From: Acidobacteriota bacterium
GTDB taxonomy: Bacteria; Acidobacteriota; Vicinamibacteria; Vicinamibacterales; CAVVIG01
DNA length: 64,000 bases
Assembly: GCA_003222395.1 (NCBI GenBank)
Contig: QHWB01000040.1
Location: 188,573-252,572, forward strand
Direction: 5' to 3'
In this document: positions 54,381 through 62,992 of the stretch, one piece after another
Position numbering within the stretch: position 1 is the stretch's first letter
Layout of the letters: every line of letters starts with the position of its first letter
Made by a program: the position numbers and the translations under genes
Notes under the pieces: generated by a model
What the model was told of the DNA's origin: nothing
What the model saw: the letters and a program-made list of their open reading frames with translations, nothing else
The model's database searches: none

Positions 54381-56012
54381 TCAAGGCGCCTGCGGTCTTG
54401 AACGTCGATAGATTCGAATCGTCGGACCAGGACGAATGACCGTCGCAAATCCAGACATCGGCAGAAAGAATGCGTCTTGAAGATCGTAGACGCTCGCGTC
54501 GTTCTGCAGCCGCGTCGCCGGGATCGTCTGCGCGAGCTCGTATTTTTCGGCTGACAATCGTCGCAGGTCCATTGGCACGGTTCCGTACACCAGCGGCGAT
54601 TCGGGCAGGACGAGCCAATCGGGAAGACGGCCGGAACTGTTCGTGAAAGCGTTCCGCGTCGGATCGAACGTTTCGACCGTCCATCGGTGCATCGACAATC
54701 CGACCAGGCTCGCGCCCGCGTACGCGCCGCCGGCGTCGTAGAGCGATTCCTCGGGCTTCACACGCGCGGCGAGCCACCTCCCGGCGAGGACGCGCGTGTC
54801 GGTCTTCTCCAGCAACACGTCCATCCACACGCTGTTCACCAACGTCGGGACTGAGACGGCAAATGCCAGGACAACGACGAGCGTACGACTTGACACGCGC
54901 ACGCGACGCGCCAGCTGGTCAGCTGCGTACTGAACCACCACTGCCGCCGACACGCAGGCCAAGGGAACGATCGGCAGGACGTAACGGAAGAACACCGTGC
55001 GGCCAGGCGCCAGGAGCGTATAGAGCGCCGCACAGAACACGCCGATGATCAGAGCGGCCCGCGCGTAGGTCGTCGCCATCCGGATCGCGCCAAGCATCGC
55101 GGCGGCGAAAACTGGCAGGCCAAGGGCCGTCGGTAACGATCGCTCGAGGTGATAACTCCAGCCGCGGCCGAGATCCGGACCGGCGTGTCCAGTCGACAGG
55201 TGCGTCACGTCGAACACCAGCCCCGACGAAAACAGCCGGTAATCGATGAGCGCAAAGGGCGTGGCGGCGACAAAGCCGCACGCGAAGGAGACGACCAAGG
55301 CGAGTGCGGGCGTCCAAATCCGCACTCGCGACGCCATGCGGTTCGCTTCGCGCGTCCAGATGTACTCGCTCGCGGCGAACGCTGCGAGAATTGCTGCGCC
55401 GCTGTACTTCGTCGACGCCGCAAGGCCACCGGCGAATCCGGCGCCGACGAACGATGCGATCCCGATCGCTTGAACGGACCCGGTGTGCGTCAGCGTGGTG
55501 AGCGGTCGAACGAGCAGAGCCAGCGACGTCGTGGTGAACAGCGTCATGAGCACGTCGGTCATCGCGAAATGTGATTCCCTGACGTGCAACGTCGCGACGG
55601 TGAGGAAGAACGATGCGACGAGCGCGGTCGTCTCGCCGGCGACCGATCGGGCCAGGTCGAACAGCACGACGATCGTTACCGTGCCGGCGAGCGCGACGCA
55701 GCCGCGAGCGACAAGGTATTGCTCGTTCACGGTGAGAGCCGGATCGAGGGCGAGCAGGCGATGGATCCACGACGCGACCGCAAACGCTGCGGCGAACAGA
55801 TAGAACGTCAGCGATGGCCAGTCGAAGAAATGAGGATTCGGATCGCCGCCGAGGACCGCGACGGCGTGACCGATCGCCGTCTCTTCATCCGGACGCGCGC
55901 GATCGAACGGCAGACCGAACCAGACAGGAACGAATCGAAGAACCGCGCCCAGGAGGACGATGATGAGCAGCCACGGCTTATACCGACATGGACGTTCCTC
56001 CGCGTTCGGCAT
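54381..56012 (-). CDS. Glycosyltransferase family 39-like membrane protein
   Basis: 543 residues with about ten helices and the GT39/ArnT layout: a first helix, then an acidic loop (RARPDEETAIG) as the catalytic site, later hydrophobic segments (FRYVLPIVPLACVSAAVVVQYAADQ), and a short soluble C-terminus. Such enzymes transfer sugars from polyprenyl-phosphate donors to lipids or proteins on the outside of the inner membrane. The acceptor is unknown and no lipid A genes are near. Confidence 0.85.
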   Translation of the reverse strand: MPNAEERPCRYKPWLLIIVLLGAVLRFVPVWFGLPFDRARPDEETAIGHAVAVLGGDPNPHFFDWPSLTFYLFAAAFAVASWIHRLLALDPALTVNEQYLVARGCVALAGTVTIVVLFDLARSVAGETTALVASFFLTVATLHVRESHFAMTDVLMTLFTTTSLALLVRPLTTLTHTGSVQAIGIASFVGAGFAGGLAASTKYSGAAILAAFAASEYIWTREANRMASRVRIWTPALALVVSFACGFVAATPFALIDYRLFSSGLVFDVTHLSTGHAGPDLGRGWSYHLERSLPTALGLPVFAAAMLGAIRMATTYARAALIIGVFCAALYTLLAPGRTVFFRYVLPIVPLACVSAAVVVQYAADQLARRVRVSSRTLVVVLAFAVSVPTLVNSVWMDVLLEKTDTRVLAGRWLAARVKPEESLYDAGGAYAGASLVGLSMHRWTVETFDPTRNAFTNSSGRLPDWLVLPESPLVYGTVPMDLRRLSAEKYELAQTIPATRLQNDASVYDLQDAFFLPMSGFATVIRPGPTIRIYRRSRPQAP

Positions 56013-56097
56013 CAGGTCGACTGTTTATCACAAACGATGCTGAACCATTCGGGTGGGTCGGCACCGACCGTGCACAACTCTCGAGCGGGAGCGCTCC

Positions 56098-56647
56098 ATG
56101 ACGGGCTGCATCAACTCGACATTGCACCGGACAAACACGCGCACGATCGCGATCGTTGCGACGATCACGCTGGTAGTGGCCGAAGGGTGCGCGTCACTCG
56201 GCCAGCTGACGGGGATCGTTCAGCCGCCGCGGTTCGAGCAGGCCAGCGACCGCAGCGCTGAGGTACATCTGCTCGGTCCAGGCATCGATCGTCCGGTCGG
56301 CGGCGCGAGCATCCGTCTCTGGACGCGCGTCACCAATCCGAATCCGTTCGGCCTGACGCTTTCGACCGTGCGGGCGACGTTGATGCTCGAGGGAAGCCGA
56401 GCGGCGACCGGAGAATTTCCGCTCGGTCTTCCGCTCACCGCAGGCGCATCGACGGTCGTGCCGCTCGATTTGTCGGTCAGCTTCACGGACGTCCCCGGAC
56501 TCGCGACCGTGGTGCGACGCGCTGTCGATGGCCGCCCCGTCGGATATCAGCTCGAAGGGACCGTCGGCGTCGACGTCGGTCCACTCGGTCAAACCGACGT
56601 TCGGACCGATGCCGCTCGCGTCCGGCGAACTCCGCGTCGGTCCGTAG
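56098..56647 (+). CDS. LEA14-like lipoprotein, frameshifted near its C-terminus
   Basis: A lipoprotein signal (VVAEGC) and a WHy/LEA14 domain (ASIRLWTRVTNPNPFGLTLSTVRATLMLEGSRAATGEFPLG). The frame breaks near 56594 (an extra A in CAAACCG). Read literally the gene runs antagonistically into the next gene to 56817; restoring one base gives PTFGPMPLASGELRVGP and a stop at 56645-56647, the expected family ending. Probably a sequencing indel or a recent mutation. Confidence 0.75.
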
Positions 56648-56699
56648 CTCGAACTGAGATACTCTCTTTCGCGAGCAGATGTGCCCCGAAGGAGATCGT

Positions 56700-57677
56700 A
56701 TGGATTACACGCGACGCGACTTCGGCAAGCTGGCGCTGGCGGGGGTGCCGGCTGCCGCACTCCTTGAAAGATCTCTCGTCGTCTCGTTGCTCGGCGCGGA
56801 GCGACCGAACTCTGTGATCAACGGCGTCCACATCGGCACGATCACGTACAGCTACCGCAGCATGCCGGATCAGAGCGCCCAAGCCGTATTGAAGTACGTC
56901 GTCGACTCGGGCATCAGCGCGATCGAGTTGATGAATGGGCCGGCGGAAAGTTTTGCGGGCGGTCCTGCGGCCCAACGCGGGCGCGGAGGACGCCGCGGTC
57001 GGCCACAGACGCCCGACGAGCAGGCCGCGCAGCGCGGGGCCGCCGATCATCTGAAGAACTGGCGGCTTTCGGTGTCGATGGACAAATACAGAGCGCTGCG
57101 CAAGATGTACACCGATGCCGGCGTCACGATTTACGCCGGGAAGTGCCTGACTCCATCCATGTCGGATGAGGAATTCGAGTACGTGTTCAACGTGGCCGAG
57201 GCGCTCGGCTGCACGCATACGACGCTGGAGCTGACCGACGACGTCGCGCAGTTGAAGCGCATCGGCGCGTTCGCGGAAAAGCACAAGATTTACGCGGCTT
57301 ATCACACGCACACTCAGGGCAGCATGACCGCGTTCGATCAGGCGTTCGCGGCGTCGAAGGCGAACCTGGCGAACGTCGACCTGGGCCACTATGTCGCGGG
57401 CGGCAACGTCGGCGGCAGCACGCTTCAATTCCTCGAGAAGTTCCACGATCGGATCGCCAGCTTCCGCCTCAAGGATCGGACTACGCCGGAGCACGGCGCG
57501 AAGAACCTGCCGTGGGGCACAGGCGATACGCCGCTGAAGCAGATCCTTCAGCTCGTGAAGAAGAACAAGTGGACGATGCCGGCGGCCATTGAGATCGAGT
57601 ACGACGTGCCGCCGGGATCCGATGCAGTCAAGGAAGTCGCGAGATGCCTGCAGTACTGCAGAGACGCGCTCGCCTAG
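56700..57677 (+). CDS. Sugar phosphate isomerase/epimerase family protein (Tat-like signal)
   Basis: 325 residues. The start (TRRDFGKLALAGVPAAALLE) is a twin-arginine-like signal, so it is probably secreted or membrane-tethered. A xylose-isomerase-type TIM barrel follows (ISAIELMNGPAESFAGG, LGCTHTTLELTD, AAYHTHTQGS, NVDLGHYVAGG, RIASFRLKDR, AIEIEYDVPPGSDAVKEVARCL) with likely metal ligands E, D, H, E. A poly-Gly/Arg low-complexity insert follows residue 87 (GRGGRRGRP). Convergent with the DUF1080 gene, which may act on the same sugar. Confidence 0.9.
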   Translation: MDYTRRDFGKLALAGVPAAALLERSLVVSLLGAERPNSVINGVHIGTITYSYRSMPDQSAQAVLKYVVDSGISAIELMNGPAESFAGGPAAQRGRGGRRGRPQTPDEQAAQRGAADHLKNWRLSVSMDKYRALRKMYTDAGVTIYAGKCLTPSMSDEEFEYVFNVAEALGCTHTTLELTDDVAQLKRIGAFAEKHKIYAAYHTHTQGSMTAFDQAFAASKANLANVDLGHYVAGGNVGGSTLQFLEKFHDRIASFRLKDRTTPEHGAKNLPWGTGDTPLKQILQLVKKNKWTMPAAIEIEYDVPPGSDAVKEVARCLQYCRDALA

Positions 57678-57680
57678 CGG

Positions 57681-58532
57681 TTAGCTGAGTTTCTTGAGCC
57701 AGATATTTCGAACGGACACTTTCGTGATCGCCTCGAGCTCGATTCCGAAGAGTCCCGATTGATTGTTCGACGAGGCCGGGTCGTCGTCGATCATCGCCGC
57801 CATCAACTGCCCGTTCACGATGTGAAGGCAGGTCGTCCCACGCGCGATGACGGTGTACTGGTTCCAATCGTTCGTGCGAACGAGCGTGCCCAATCGATCG
57901 CGATCGCCAATCGTGCCCATCAGCCGCTTCCTCGCCGCACCGAATCCTTCCACCACCTGACCACGCCAGGCGAGAATCCCCATCGGCGTGTTCTCGGAAT
58001 AGAACTGACCTGTGTACACCCGACTGGGCCAGAAATCAGCCTGGGGACCCGTCATCATCCAATTGAGATTCACCGGCCCGGCGTTCGCCATGACGTTCGG
58101 TGCGATGTTCCGCAGCCAGGGCAACCCGCTCTTGCTTCGGTACTGGAAGCCGCTGCCGCCGTCTCCGTCGATTTTGATTTCGAACTTCAGCGTGAAGTCT
58201 TTCGCCTCGATCTCCCGGTAGACGATGTAGGTGTTGCCACTCGGGTTCGTCAGCGTCGATTCGCCGACGATGGCGCCCCCCTCGACGCGCCAGAATTTCG
58301 GATGGCCGTCCCATCCCTTCAAGCTCGCGCCGTCGAACAGCGACACGTAGCCGTCGTGATCGTTGAAATCAAGAGGGCTTGGTTCGGTGAACCCTCCGCC
58401 GCGACTCGTCCCGACGGGCGCCTGAACGCCCGGCGGTCGCATGGTCTGCGTTGCTCCGCCGGACGTGGACTGAATGAGGGTCAACGAGGCAACGGCGATG
58501 GTGATCCCGAGCGCTTGCTTGAAGCCTGTCAT
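57681..58532 (-). CDS. DUF1080 domain protein (3-keto-disaccharide hydrolase family)
   Basis: About 283 residues with a signal peptide (FKQALGITIAVASLTLIQST). DUF1080 beta-sandwich: GYVSLFDGASLKGWDGHPKFWRVEGGAIVGESTL, then REIEAKDFTLKFEIKIDGDGGSGFQYRSK and SGLFGIELEA near the end. These proteins hydrolyse 3-keto-glycosides or bind sugars in planctomycetes and acidobacteria. AGGAGG sits 6 bp before the ATG at 58532. Its convergent partner is the sugar isomerase; both could take part in 3-keto-sugar use. Confidence 0.92.
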   Translation of the reverse strand: MTGFKQALGITIAVASLTLIQSTSGGATQTMRPPGVQAPVGTSRGGGFTEPSPLDFNDHDGYVSLFDGASLKGWDGHPKFWRVEGGAIVGESTLTNPSGNTYIVYREIEAKDFTLKFEIKIDGDGGSGFQYRSKSGLPWLRNIAPNVMANAGPVNLNWMMTGPQADFWPSRVYTGQFYSENTPMGILAWRGQVVEGFGAARKRLMGTIGDRDRLGTLVRTNDWNQYTVIARGTTCLHIVNGQLMAAMIDDDPASSNNQSGLFGIELEAITKVSVRNIWLKKLS

Positions 58533-58561
58533 CAAACCTCCTGGAGCACTCGGCCGGTCGA

Positions 58562-58756
58562 TCAACGTACCCTGCGTCGCCGCATCAAGTAGAAGCCCGC
58601 CGCGAATCCGACGGCTGCGACGAGTAGCGCGGACTCAGAGCCGACGGTGGTCGCGTAGATTGCGGCGTCACAGCTCGGTTGCAGGCGGCAGCACGACTCC
58701 TCAATATAGAACGGCAGCCAGAGATTGCCGATCACCCAGAGCACGGCTGCGATCAC
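58562..58756 (-). CDS. Small membrane protein with two helices
   Basis: 64 residues from a GTG: an N-terminal helix (VIAAVLWVIGNLWLPFYI), a loop with three cysteines (SCCRLQPSC) and a second helix (ALLVAAVGFAAGFYLMRRRR). Lies upstream of the DUF1080 gene on the same strand. No family recognised. Confidence 0.5.
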   Translation of the reverse strand: MIAAVLWVIGNLWLPFYIEESCCRLQPSCDAAIYATTVGSESALLVAAVGFAAGFYLMRRRRVR

Positions 58757-58864
58757 TCCGACGCCGAGAGCTACGACGACAGCTTCCCGAGAGCCATCTC
58801 TGTTCGAAGGATGTCATGACGAGTGTCGCGCTGATTCTTAACGCAGGAATCTGCTTAGGGAAAT

Positions 58865-58910
58865 TGGAGGCGCCGCCCGGATTTGAACCGGGGGGTGGAG
58901 GTTGTGCAGC
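58865..58910 (-). tRNA. 3' fragment of tRNA-Cys (displaced attachment site)
   Basis: On the minus strand, the anticodon-loop sequence CTGCACA (GCA at 58905-58907) leads to ACCTCC, T-arm CCCGG-TTCAAAT-CCGGG, acceptor CGGCGCC, discriminator T and CCA. This is tRNA-Cys, whose discriminator is U. The 5' half with GGCGCCG and the D-arm is missing upstream, and the anticodon stem does not close. It is what remains of the gene end after integration of an element. Confidence 0.75.
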
Positions 58911-59001
58911 CTGCTATAGCCCCACCGGTCCCGAACGAATCTGCGGATTTCCTCGGTGTTTCGCGCGATTAACCTTTACCAAGACCTACCAAGGCATACC
59001 A

Positions 59002-59036
59002 GTTTTACCTCGCCAAGGTAAAACAAAAGGTAAAAC
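59002..59036. repeat. AGGTAAAAC repeat cluster next to the attachment site
   Basis: GTTTTACCT (59002-59010) and AGGTAAAAC (59016-59024) form a perfect 9-bp inverted repeat, and AGGTAAAAC recurs at 59028-59036. Such arrays beside an att core commonly bind integrase arms or excisionase. Confidence 0.55.
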
Positions 59037-59038
59037 TT

Positions 59039-59341
59039 TCAGCTACCCGTTTCGGAGGTACGAACGACGTGCGCTCGTCTCCGTATGGGGGCTGGAATCC
59101 GCCGACGCCGCCACCACCACCGAATGGGCCCAAGATATCGGACCTTGAACTCGCGACTGCCACTGAACCCGAGCATCGTCTCGTGCCATCGGCCGGCGAT
59201 GTCCTGATACAACACGCGGTACGTTCGACCCTCTTCGAGCCAGTGTCCTTGGTCTAGCTCAAGCCGCACGCGCCCGACGCGTGTGGACTCTCCGGCGTCG
59301 CGCGCAGGACCGAGCGGCTCAATGACGTCGGCTTCGGCCAT
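59039..59341 (-). CDS. Hypothetical protein in the island
   Basis: 100 residues. The central part (VRLELDQGHWLEEGRTYRVLYQDIAGRWHETMLGFSG) looks like a small beta-barrel; the C-terminus is very basic with WWWRRRR. No family recognised and no strong start site. Confidence 0.4.
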   Translation of the reverse strand: MAEADVIEPLGPARDAGESTRVGRVRLELDQGHWLEEGRTYRVLYQDIAGRWHETMLGFSGSREFKVRYLGPIRWWWRRRRIPAPIRRRAHVVRTSETGS

Positions 59342-59571
59342 AATCGCTAGGTCATTCTTCCTACTGCGGCGATTGCTTCAGCAGTGAGGTCACGCCGCGG
59401 TCATTGCGGCGCACCATCGGACCGATCCTCGCCCACATGGACGAGCCGTGCGCAAGCGGCTTCGTTTAAACTCTGCCGCCGACAGATTACGCCGAAAGGC
59501 TCGCTGCGGAGAGTACACGTCTAAAATCATCGCAGGTCGAAAAACACACCGAGTTCTGGGGAGGTGTAAAC

Positions 59572-59964
59572 ATGAAGCGACACGTTGTGGCGACCGTCAT
59601 CGTTACCCTGCTCGCCAACATGGCTGCTGCCTGCGGTGGTTCGTCGCTGCCGTCTACGCCGTCTCCGCAGCCGGAGCCGCCACCGACGGCGACCACAATC
59701 GGCCGCGTCGCGATCGTCGTGATCCCGAGCAAGGTCGCTGTTGGCGCGACAGCTTCCTTTGTCGTGACCGTGACCGGCGAAAGAAGAGCTGTTGCGCTCG
59801 GCCTCAATTTTGGCGACGGCACCAATCAGACCTTCGGCGCTATTGGCGAGGAAGTGAGAGTGGCGCACGTGTTCAGCGCCGCAGGGACGTACGTTGTCAC
59901 CGCGACGGCAACGGACTCTTCAGGACAGTTCTCGTCAGTGTCGGTAACGGTCATCGTGATTTAG
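59572..59964 (+). CDS. Lipoprotein with a PKD-like domain
   Basis: 130 residues: lipoprotein signal ending MAAAC, Pro/Ser linker (SLPSTPSPQPEPPP), then one PKD/Ig-like domain (LNFGDGTNQTFGAIGEEVRVAHVFSAAGTYVVTATATDSSGQ). Such domains mediate surface adhesion or carbohydrate binding. One lone domain is unusual. GGGGAG precedes the ATG. Confidence 0.7.
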   Translation: MKRHVVATVIVTLLANMAAACGGSSLPSTPSPQPEPPPTATTIGRVAIVVIPSKVAVGATASFVVTVTGERRAVALGLNFGDGTNQTFGAIGEEVRVAHVFSAAGTYVVTATATDSSGQFSSVSVTVIVI

Positions 59965-59988
59965 CAGATTCGGGGCGATAGCACCGCA

Positions 59989-60393
59989 TTACCGGCCACT
60001 GCGCAACAGATGCTGCAGCCCAGCGTGCATGCGCAATTCCGCGTCGGCGGCCTCTCGTCCCTCGGGCCAGCGAATCGCCCATTCGTCCAGCAGCACGCGC
60101 GGCTGCAACCCCTCCGCCGTGAACTCTGGCCAGACGGCGGCCGTCGTGAGGTGCGAGAGCCGCGCCTCGTAGTCGCCGATGACGCGAAAGCCGGCGCGGA
60201 GCGCCTTCAAATAGAACCACGTGTCTTCACCGGCGGAATCCGTGCTCGCGACGCGGCCGAACCCGAACCACGGAGGCGGCAGGTGCTGAAACACCGACGT
60301 GCGCACCGCGAGGCCCGCTGCGCCCGCATAGGCGATGGGGCGCGTGCCACACGCGTGCGGTGGTGGCACGACGCGCGTCACGCGCTGATGCAC
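59989..60393 (-). pseudogene. Glycosyltransferase-like C-terminal fragment
   Basis: 134 residues resembling the second half of a family 2-type transferase: GLAVRTSVFQHLPPPWFGFGRVA and GEDTWFYLKALRAGFRVIGDYEARLSHL. The N-terminal nucleotide-binding half is absent, and an in-frame stop lies about 12 codons upstream of the first ATG. Probably a truncated remnant carried in the island. Confidence 0.45.
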
Positions 60394-60507
60394 GTCGGCG
60401 AACGCGGCTACTTCCTAAAGGTCGTACCGGCTCAGGATGATGCGCGAGCCGTTGGACACGGAGCCTGCGGCACGACGTGACGGGTAGATGCATCGATGAG
60501 GGCGGCT

Positions 60508-60990
60508 CTATACGAAGCCAGCCTGCTCTAAACGCCTAATCAGCATCGATACGAACGCGAGGTGATCCAGACAGGTGTCGATGTCGTCTGATAGAGCGAT
60601 TTCGTGGCCGCGAGGGTTTCGGATCGCCCACACGCTGCCGGCGAATACGAATCGGTAGCCCTTCTGCTCGTCAACTTCGCTCTCATTGCTCTGCTTCGTC
60701 AACTGGATCGGGCCGCCAGACTCGCTGAACGCGGCCATCATCAGCTTGTATCCAGTCTCCGTCAGCTTCGAATGACGCTGGACGATCTTGTCGAGGAATT
60801 TCCAGGCCGCGAACGTCGCCTCCGCGTAGTGGCCGTCGTCGAACAACTCCTTCACTCGCGCTGGCAGCGACGGATGGATGTTCCGGCGATCGAACGGATG
60901 GAGGCGGCCTTCATCGACCGGCTCGCGCTGGGTAAAGCGATGCGCCAAGCGGACGATCCGCTCGAACGCGCCAAAACTACTGTCCGCCAC
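60508..60990 (-). CDS. TIGR02391 (Ymh) family protein
   Basis: 160 residues. Pattern IHPSLPARVKELFDDGHYAEATFAAWKFLDKIVQRHS, FSESGGPI, GYRFVFAGSVWAIRNPRGHE and CLDHLAFVSMLIRRLEQA matches TIGR02391/Ymh, a helical protein often found in mobile islands and next to DUF5343. The GTG at 60990 overlaps the DUF5343 stop, indicating coupling. The function is unknown; anti-phage or regulatory roles have been guessed for such pairs. Confidence 0.75.
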   Translation of the reverse strand: MADSSFGAFERIVRLAHRFTQREPVDEGRLHPFDRRNIHPSLPARVKELFDDGHYAEATFAAWKFLDKIVQRHSKLTETGYKLMMAAFSESGGPIQLTKQSNESEVDEQKGYRFVFAGSVWAIRNPRGHEIALSDDIDTCLDHLAFVSMLIRRLEQAGFV

Positions 60991-61654
60991 GCAGCAGATT
61001 CTCGCGGATGCTCTTGAAGATGCGGTCGTAGGTATCCTGATCGCCGGCCGCGGGCAGGTTGATCTCAATCCGAACCGTCAGCCCTACGTTGCCAGAATCC
61101 GCTACGGGATTCACGATCGCGGCGGCACCGTTCTTCGCCTGCCTCTTGGGTTTCGGCGCCGATTCCTTCGGCTTCTTCGCCTGGACGCTGGCCGCCTTCG
61201 ACGCAGGTGGGATGTCACCGTGGCCGCTCAATCCGGCGAGAGCTTGAAACGTTCCCGCTTGCCTCTGGCCGACGATGGCACTCGTGTGATCCGCTCCCCG
61301 AAAGAACGAGATCAGTTTGCCAGTTGGCTGCGTCCAGGCGCCGGAGCCATGCAGTTGAAATAGATCTTTGTAGGAGGTTTGGACCAGTTCGGCAAATCCC
61401 TTTTGGAACTCGGCATCCTCATGCTTCGAAAAGACGGACGCGGCCTTCGTCGTCTTTCTCCCTTCCGCGTCGATGACTCCGATGAATCGCAAGATGTTGA
61501 TGACGTAGGTTTCATTGTTCGGCGCGATCCCGAGTTTTTTCAGCGTCTCTGCCGACACCTCACCGGGAAATGATTTCCTCAGGTGATTGACGGCCTGAAC
61601 CAAACCGCCGCTGCCCGACATGTAGGGATGCTTCTCGGCCACGCGCCCTCCCAT
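60977..61654 (-). CDS. DUF5343 family protein
   Basis: About 225 residues. The N-terminal DUF5343 domain includes MSGSGGLVQAVNHLRKSFPGEVSAETLKKLGIAPNNETYVINILRFIGVID and FAELVQTSYKDLFQLHG. A lysine-rich linker (QAKKPKESAPKPKRQAKNG) leads to a second small C-terminal region (VGLTVRIEINLPAAGDQDTYDRIFKSIRENL). ATG at 61654 was chosen by domain start. Paired with TIGR02391 downstream. Confidence 0.75.
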   Translation of the reverse strand: MGGRVAEKHPYMSGSGGLVQAVNHLRKSFPGEVSAETLKKLGIAPNNETYVINILRFIGVIDAEGRKTTKAASVFSKHEDAEFQKGFAELVQTSYKDLFQLHGSGAWTQPTGKLISFFRGADHTSAIVGQRQAGTFQALAGLSGHGDIPPASKAASVQAKKPKESAPKPKRQAKNGAAAIVNPVADSGNVGLTVRIEINLPAAGDQDTYDRIFKSIRENLLRGGQ

Positions 61655-61778
61655 CCGAAAAAGATCGCTCCCGGACGAAAATCGTACCACGCGTAGAGTG
61701 TGGGTTAACCTCTCGAATTCTGCGATCATCAATTCAGATCGTCATACCCGAATACGCTGGCGTCGCCCGGGATCCCTG

Positions 61779-62244
61779 TCAGCCCTCGTATTCACCGGCC
61801 ATGCGCAACAGCTGATCGTAGAGCTGCTGGCTGAGAAAGAACGACGTTTCCAGCAGCTTGTCGAGTTCGGCACGAATGGTTCTGACGTGACCCATCCTCT
61901 TGGCTTCCAGCACCAAGGGTGCCGACAACATCGAGTCCCGCCGCTTCGGCCAGGCGCCTTGCGGGACGATCGTCGATGAGAATCGCGCCGGCATCAACGT
62001 CGATGGCCAGAGCGATCGCCTCCCACTCTCCATCACCCAGCCGCCCTCGCGAGGCGAGCAGCGACGGCGACCCTGAAGGCGCTCGTACTTGTAACCAATC
62101 CGGAAGGTCCGGAATCGAAGGGTGAATCTCGCGAGCGACGGCCGGCGGAATCAGAACGGACTCGAGAATTGTTGGAACGAGATCGAGGCGCTGAATTCTA
62201 GCCAGAGCGATGAGCGGGCTGGAGTTCGAGACGACGAGACTCAA
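61779..62244 (-). pseudogene. DUF3368 PIN-like toxin, frameshifted
   Basis: The first 110 residues read VVSNSSPLIALARI, VLIPPAVAREI, DGEWEAIALAIDVDAGAILIDDRPARRLA and GLDVVGTLG, a DUF3368/PIN toxin. Near 61910 the frame shifts; the remainder (LEAKRMGHVRTIRAELDKLLETSFFLSQQLYDQLLRMAGE) continues in another frame to 61779. It overlaps the antitoxin stop (ATGA). Likely inactive unless the indel is an assembly error. Confidence 0.7.
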
Positions 62245-62501
62245 AGTTTCTTGATTGCGTCAAGCTCCCGCTGCAATTCCTCACCATCGAGCTGGAAGTA
62301 CGGAATGCCCAGTTTCGAGGCGTATCGAATGAACTCCTCGCGTCCGAGTCCCATCAACTGCGCCGCTCTTCCGCTTGACACCTCACCCTGGCGATAGAGC
62401 TCCAGCACGATCAGCTCGCGAGCGGCCTCTTTCGCGGGTCGCTGTAGCTCCTCAAGGAGATCTACGAGGTCTCGATCAAGTTCGACGGGGGCAGCTCCCA
62501 T
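62241..62501 (-). CDS. UPF0175 family antitoxin
   Basis: 86 residues: ELDRDLVDLLEELQRPAKEAARELIVLELYRQGEVSSGRAAQLMGLGREEFIRYASKLGIPYF, the UPF0175 pattern with a helix-turn-helix. It precedes and overlaps the DUF3368 toxin by 4 bp, as in known UPF0175/DUF3368 modules. ATG at 62501. Confidence 0.85.
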   Translation of the reverse strand: MGAAPVELDRDLVDLLEELQRPAKEAARELIVLELYRQGEVSSGRAAQLMGLGREEFIRYASKLGIPYFQLDGEELQRELDAIKKL

Positions 62502-62562
62502 GCAAGTCTTTCCTGATCGATTGTACACCGCTGGTGAGCGTGGTCAGCGCAAGCAGCGAGGG

Positions 62563-62664
62563 TTAAACGCGCGGTTCGGCCGGACTGGTCCGAGCATCCG
62601 TCTTTCCGCCGATGACCTCGCGTTTCAGACAACCCGGCATGTGCTCGTCAAGCAGGACGTGCAC
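62563..62664 (-). pseudogene. DUF5615-type toxin, truncated stump
   Basis: From a GTG inside the end of the DUF433 gene, 33 codons begin VLLDEHMPGCLKREVIGG, the start of a DUF5615 PIN-like toxin, then stop. The remaining two thirds of the family are missing. It leaves the DUF433 antitoxin without a partner. Confidence 0.5.
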
Positions 62665-62872
62665 GGGCGAGGAGCGCCTCCTTGGCCTGCTCCAGGGCCG
62701 CGACGGCCTGCTCCCGGGTTACGGTCGGGAAATCCTCGAGAAACTCGGACAGCGGTTGGCCCGCTTCGAGGTAGTCCAGCAGCGTCGCGAGCGGCACACG
62801 CGTGCCGACGAACACGGGGGTGCCGCCCATGATTTCCGGATCGCTGTGAATGACGGGGTCGCTCTGCTTCAT
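62648..62872 (-). CDS. DUF433 family antitoxin
   Basis: 74 residues: VIHSDPEIMGGTPVFVGTRVPLATLLDYLEAGQPLSEFLEDFPTVTREQAVAALEQ. This is the DUF433 pattern with a winged helix. Usually paired with DUF5615, here only its stump remains just downstream. The ATG at 62872 is used. Confidence 0.88.
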   Translation of the reverse strand: MKQSDPVIHSDPEIMGGTPVFVGTRVPLATLLDYLEAGQPLSEFLEDFPTVTREQAVAALEQAKEALLARARPA

Positions 62873-62992
62873 GCGGCTCAACTCTTGGTCGCGGCGACCA
62901 CCCGAGTCAGTTTATCGCAGCTCCGATCCGCGGCAGTGACAAGGGCGTCGACGAGCGCGGCGATGCGCGCGAAAAGAGTTCCTGGCAGATTG

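Noticed and set aside
58865-58940. Complete tRNA-Cys gene
   Set aside because: Only the 3' half matches. The 5' acceptor strand and D-arm are absent and the anticodon stem does not pair.
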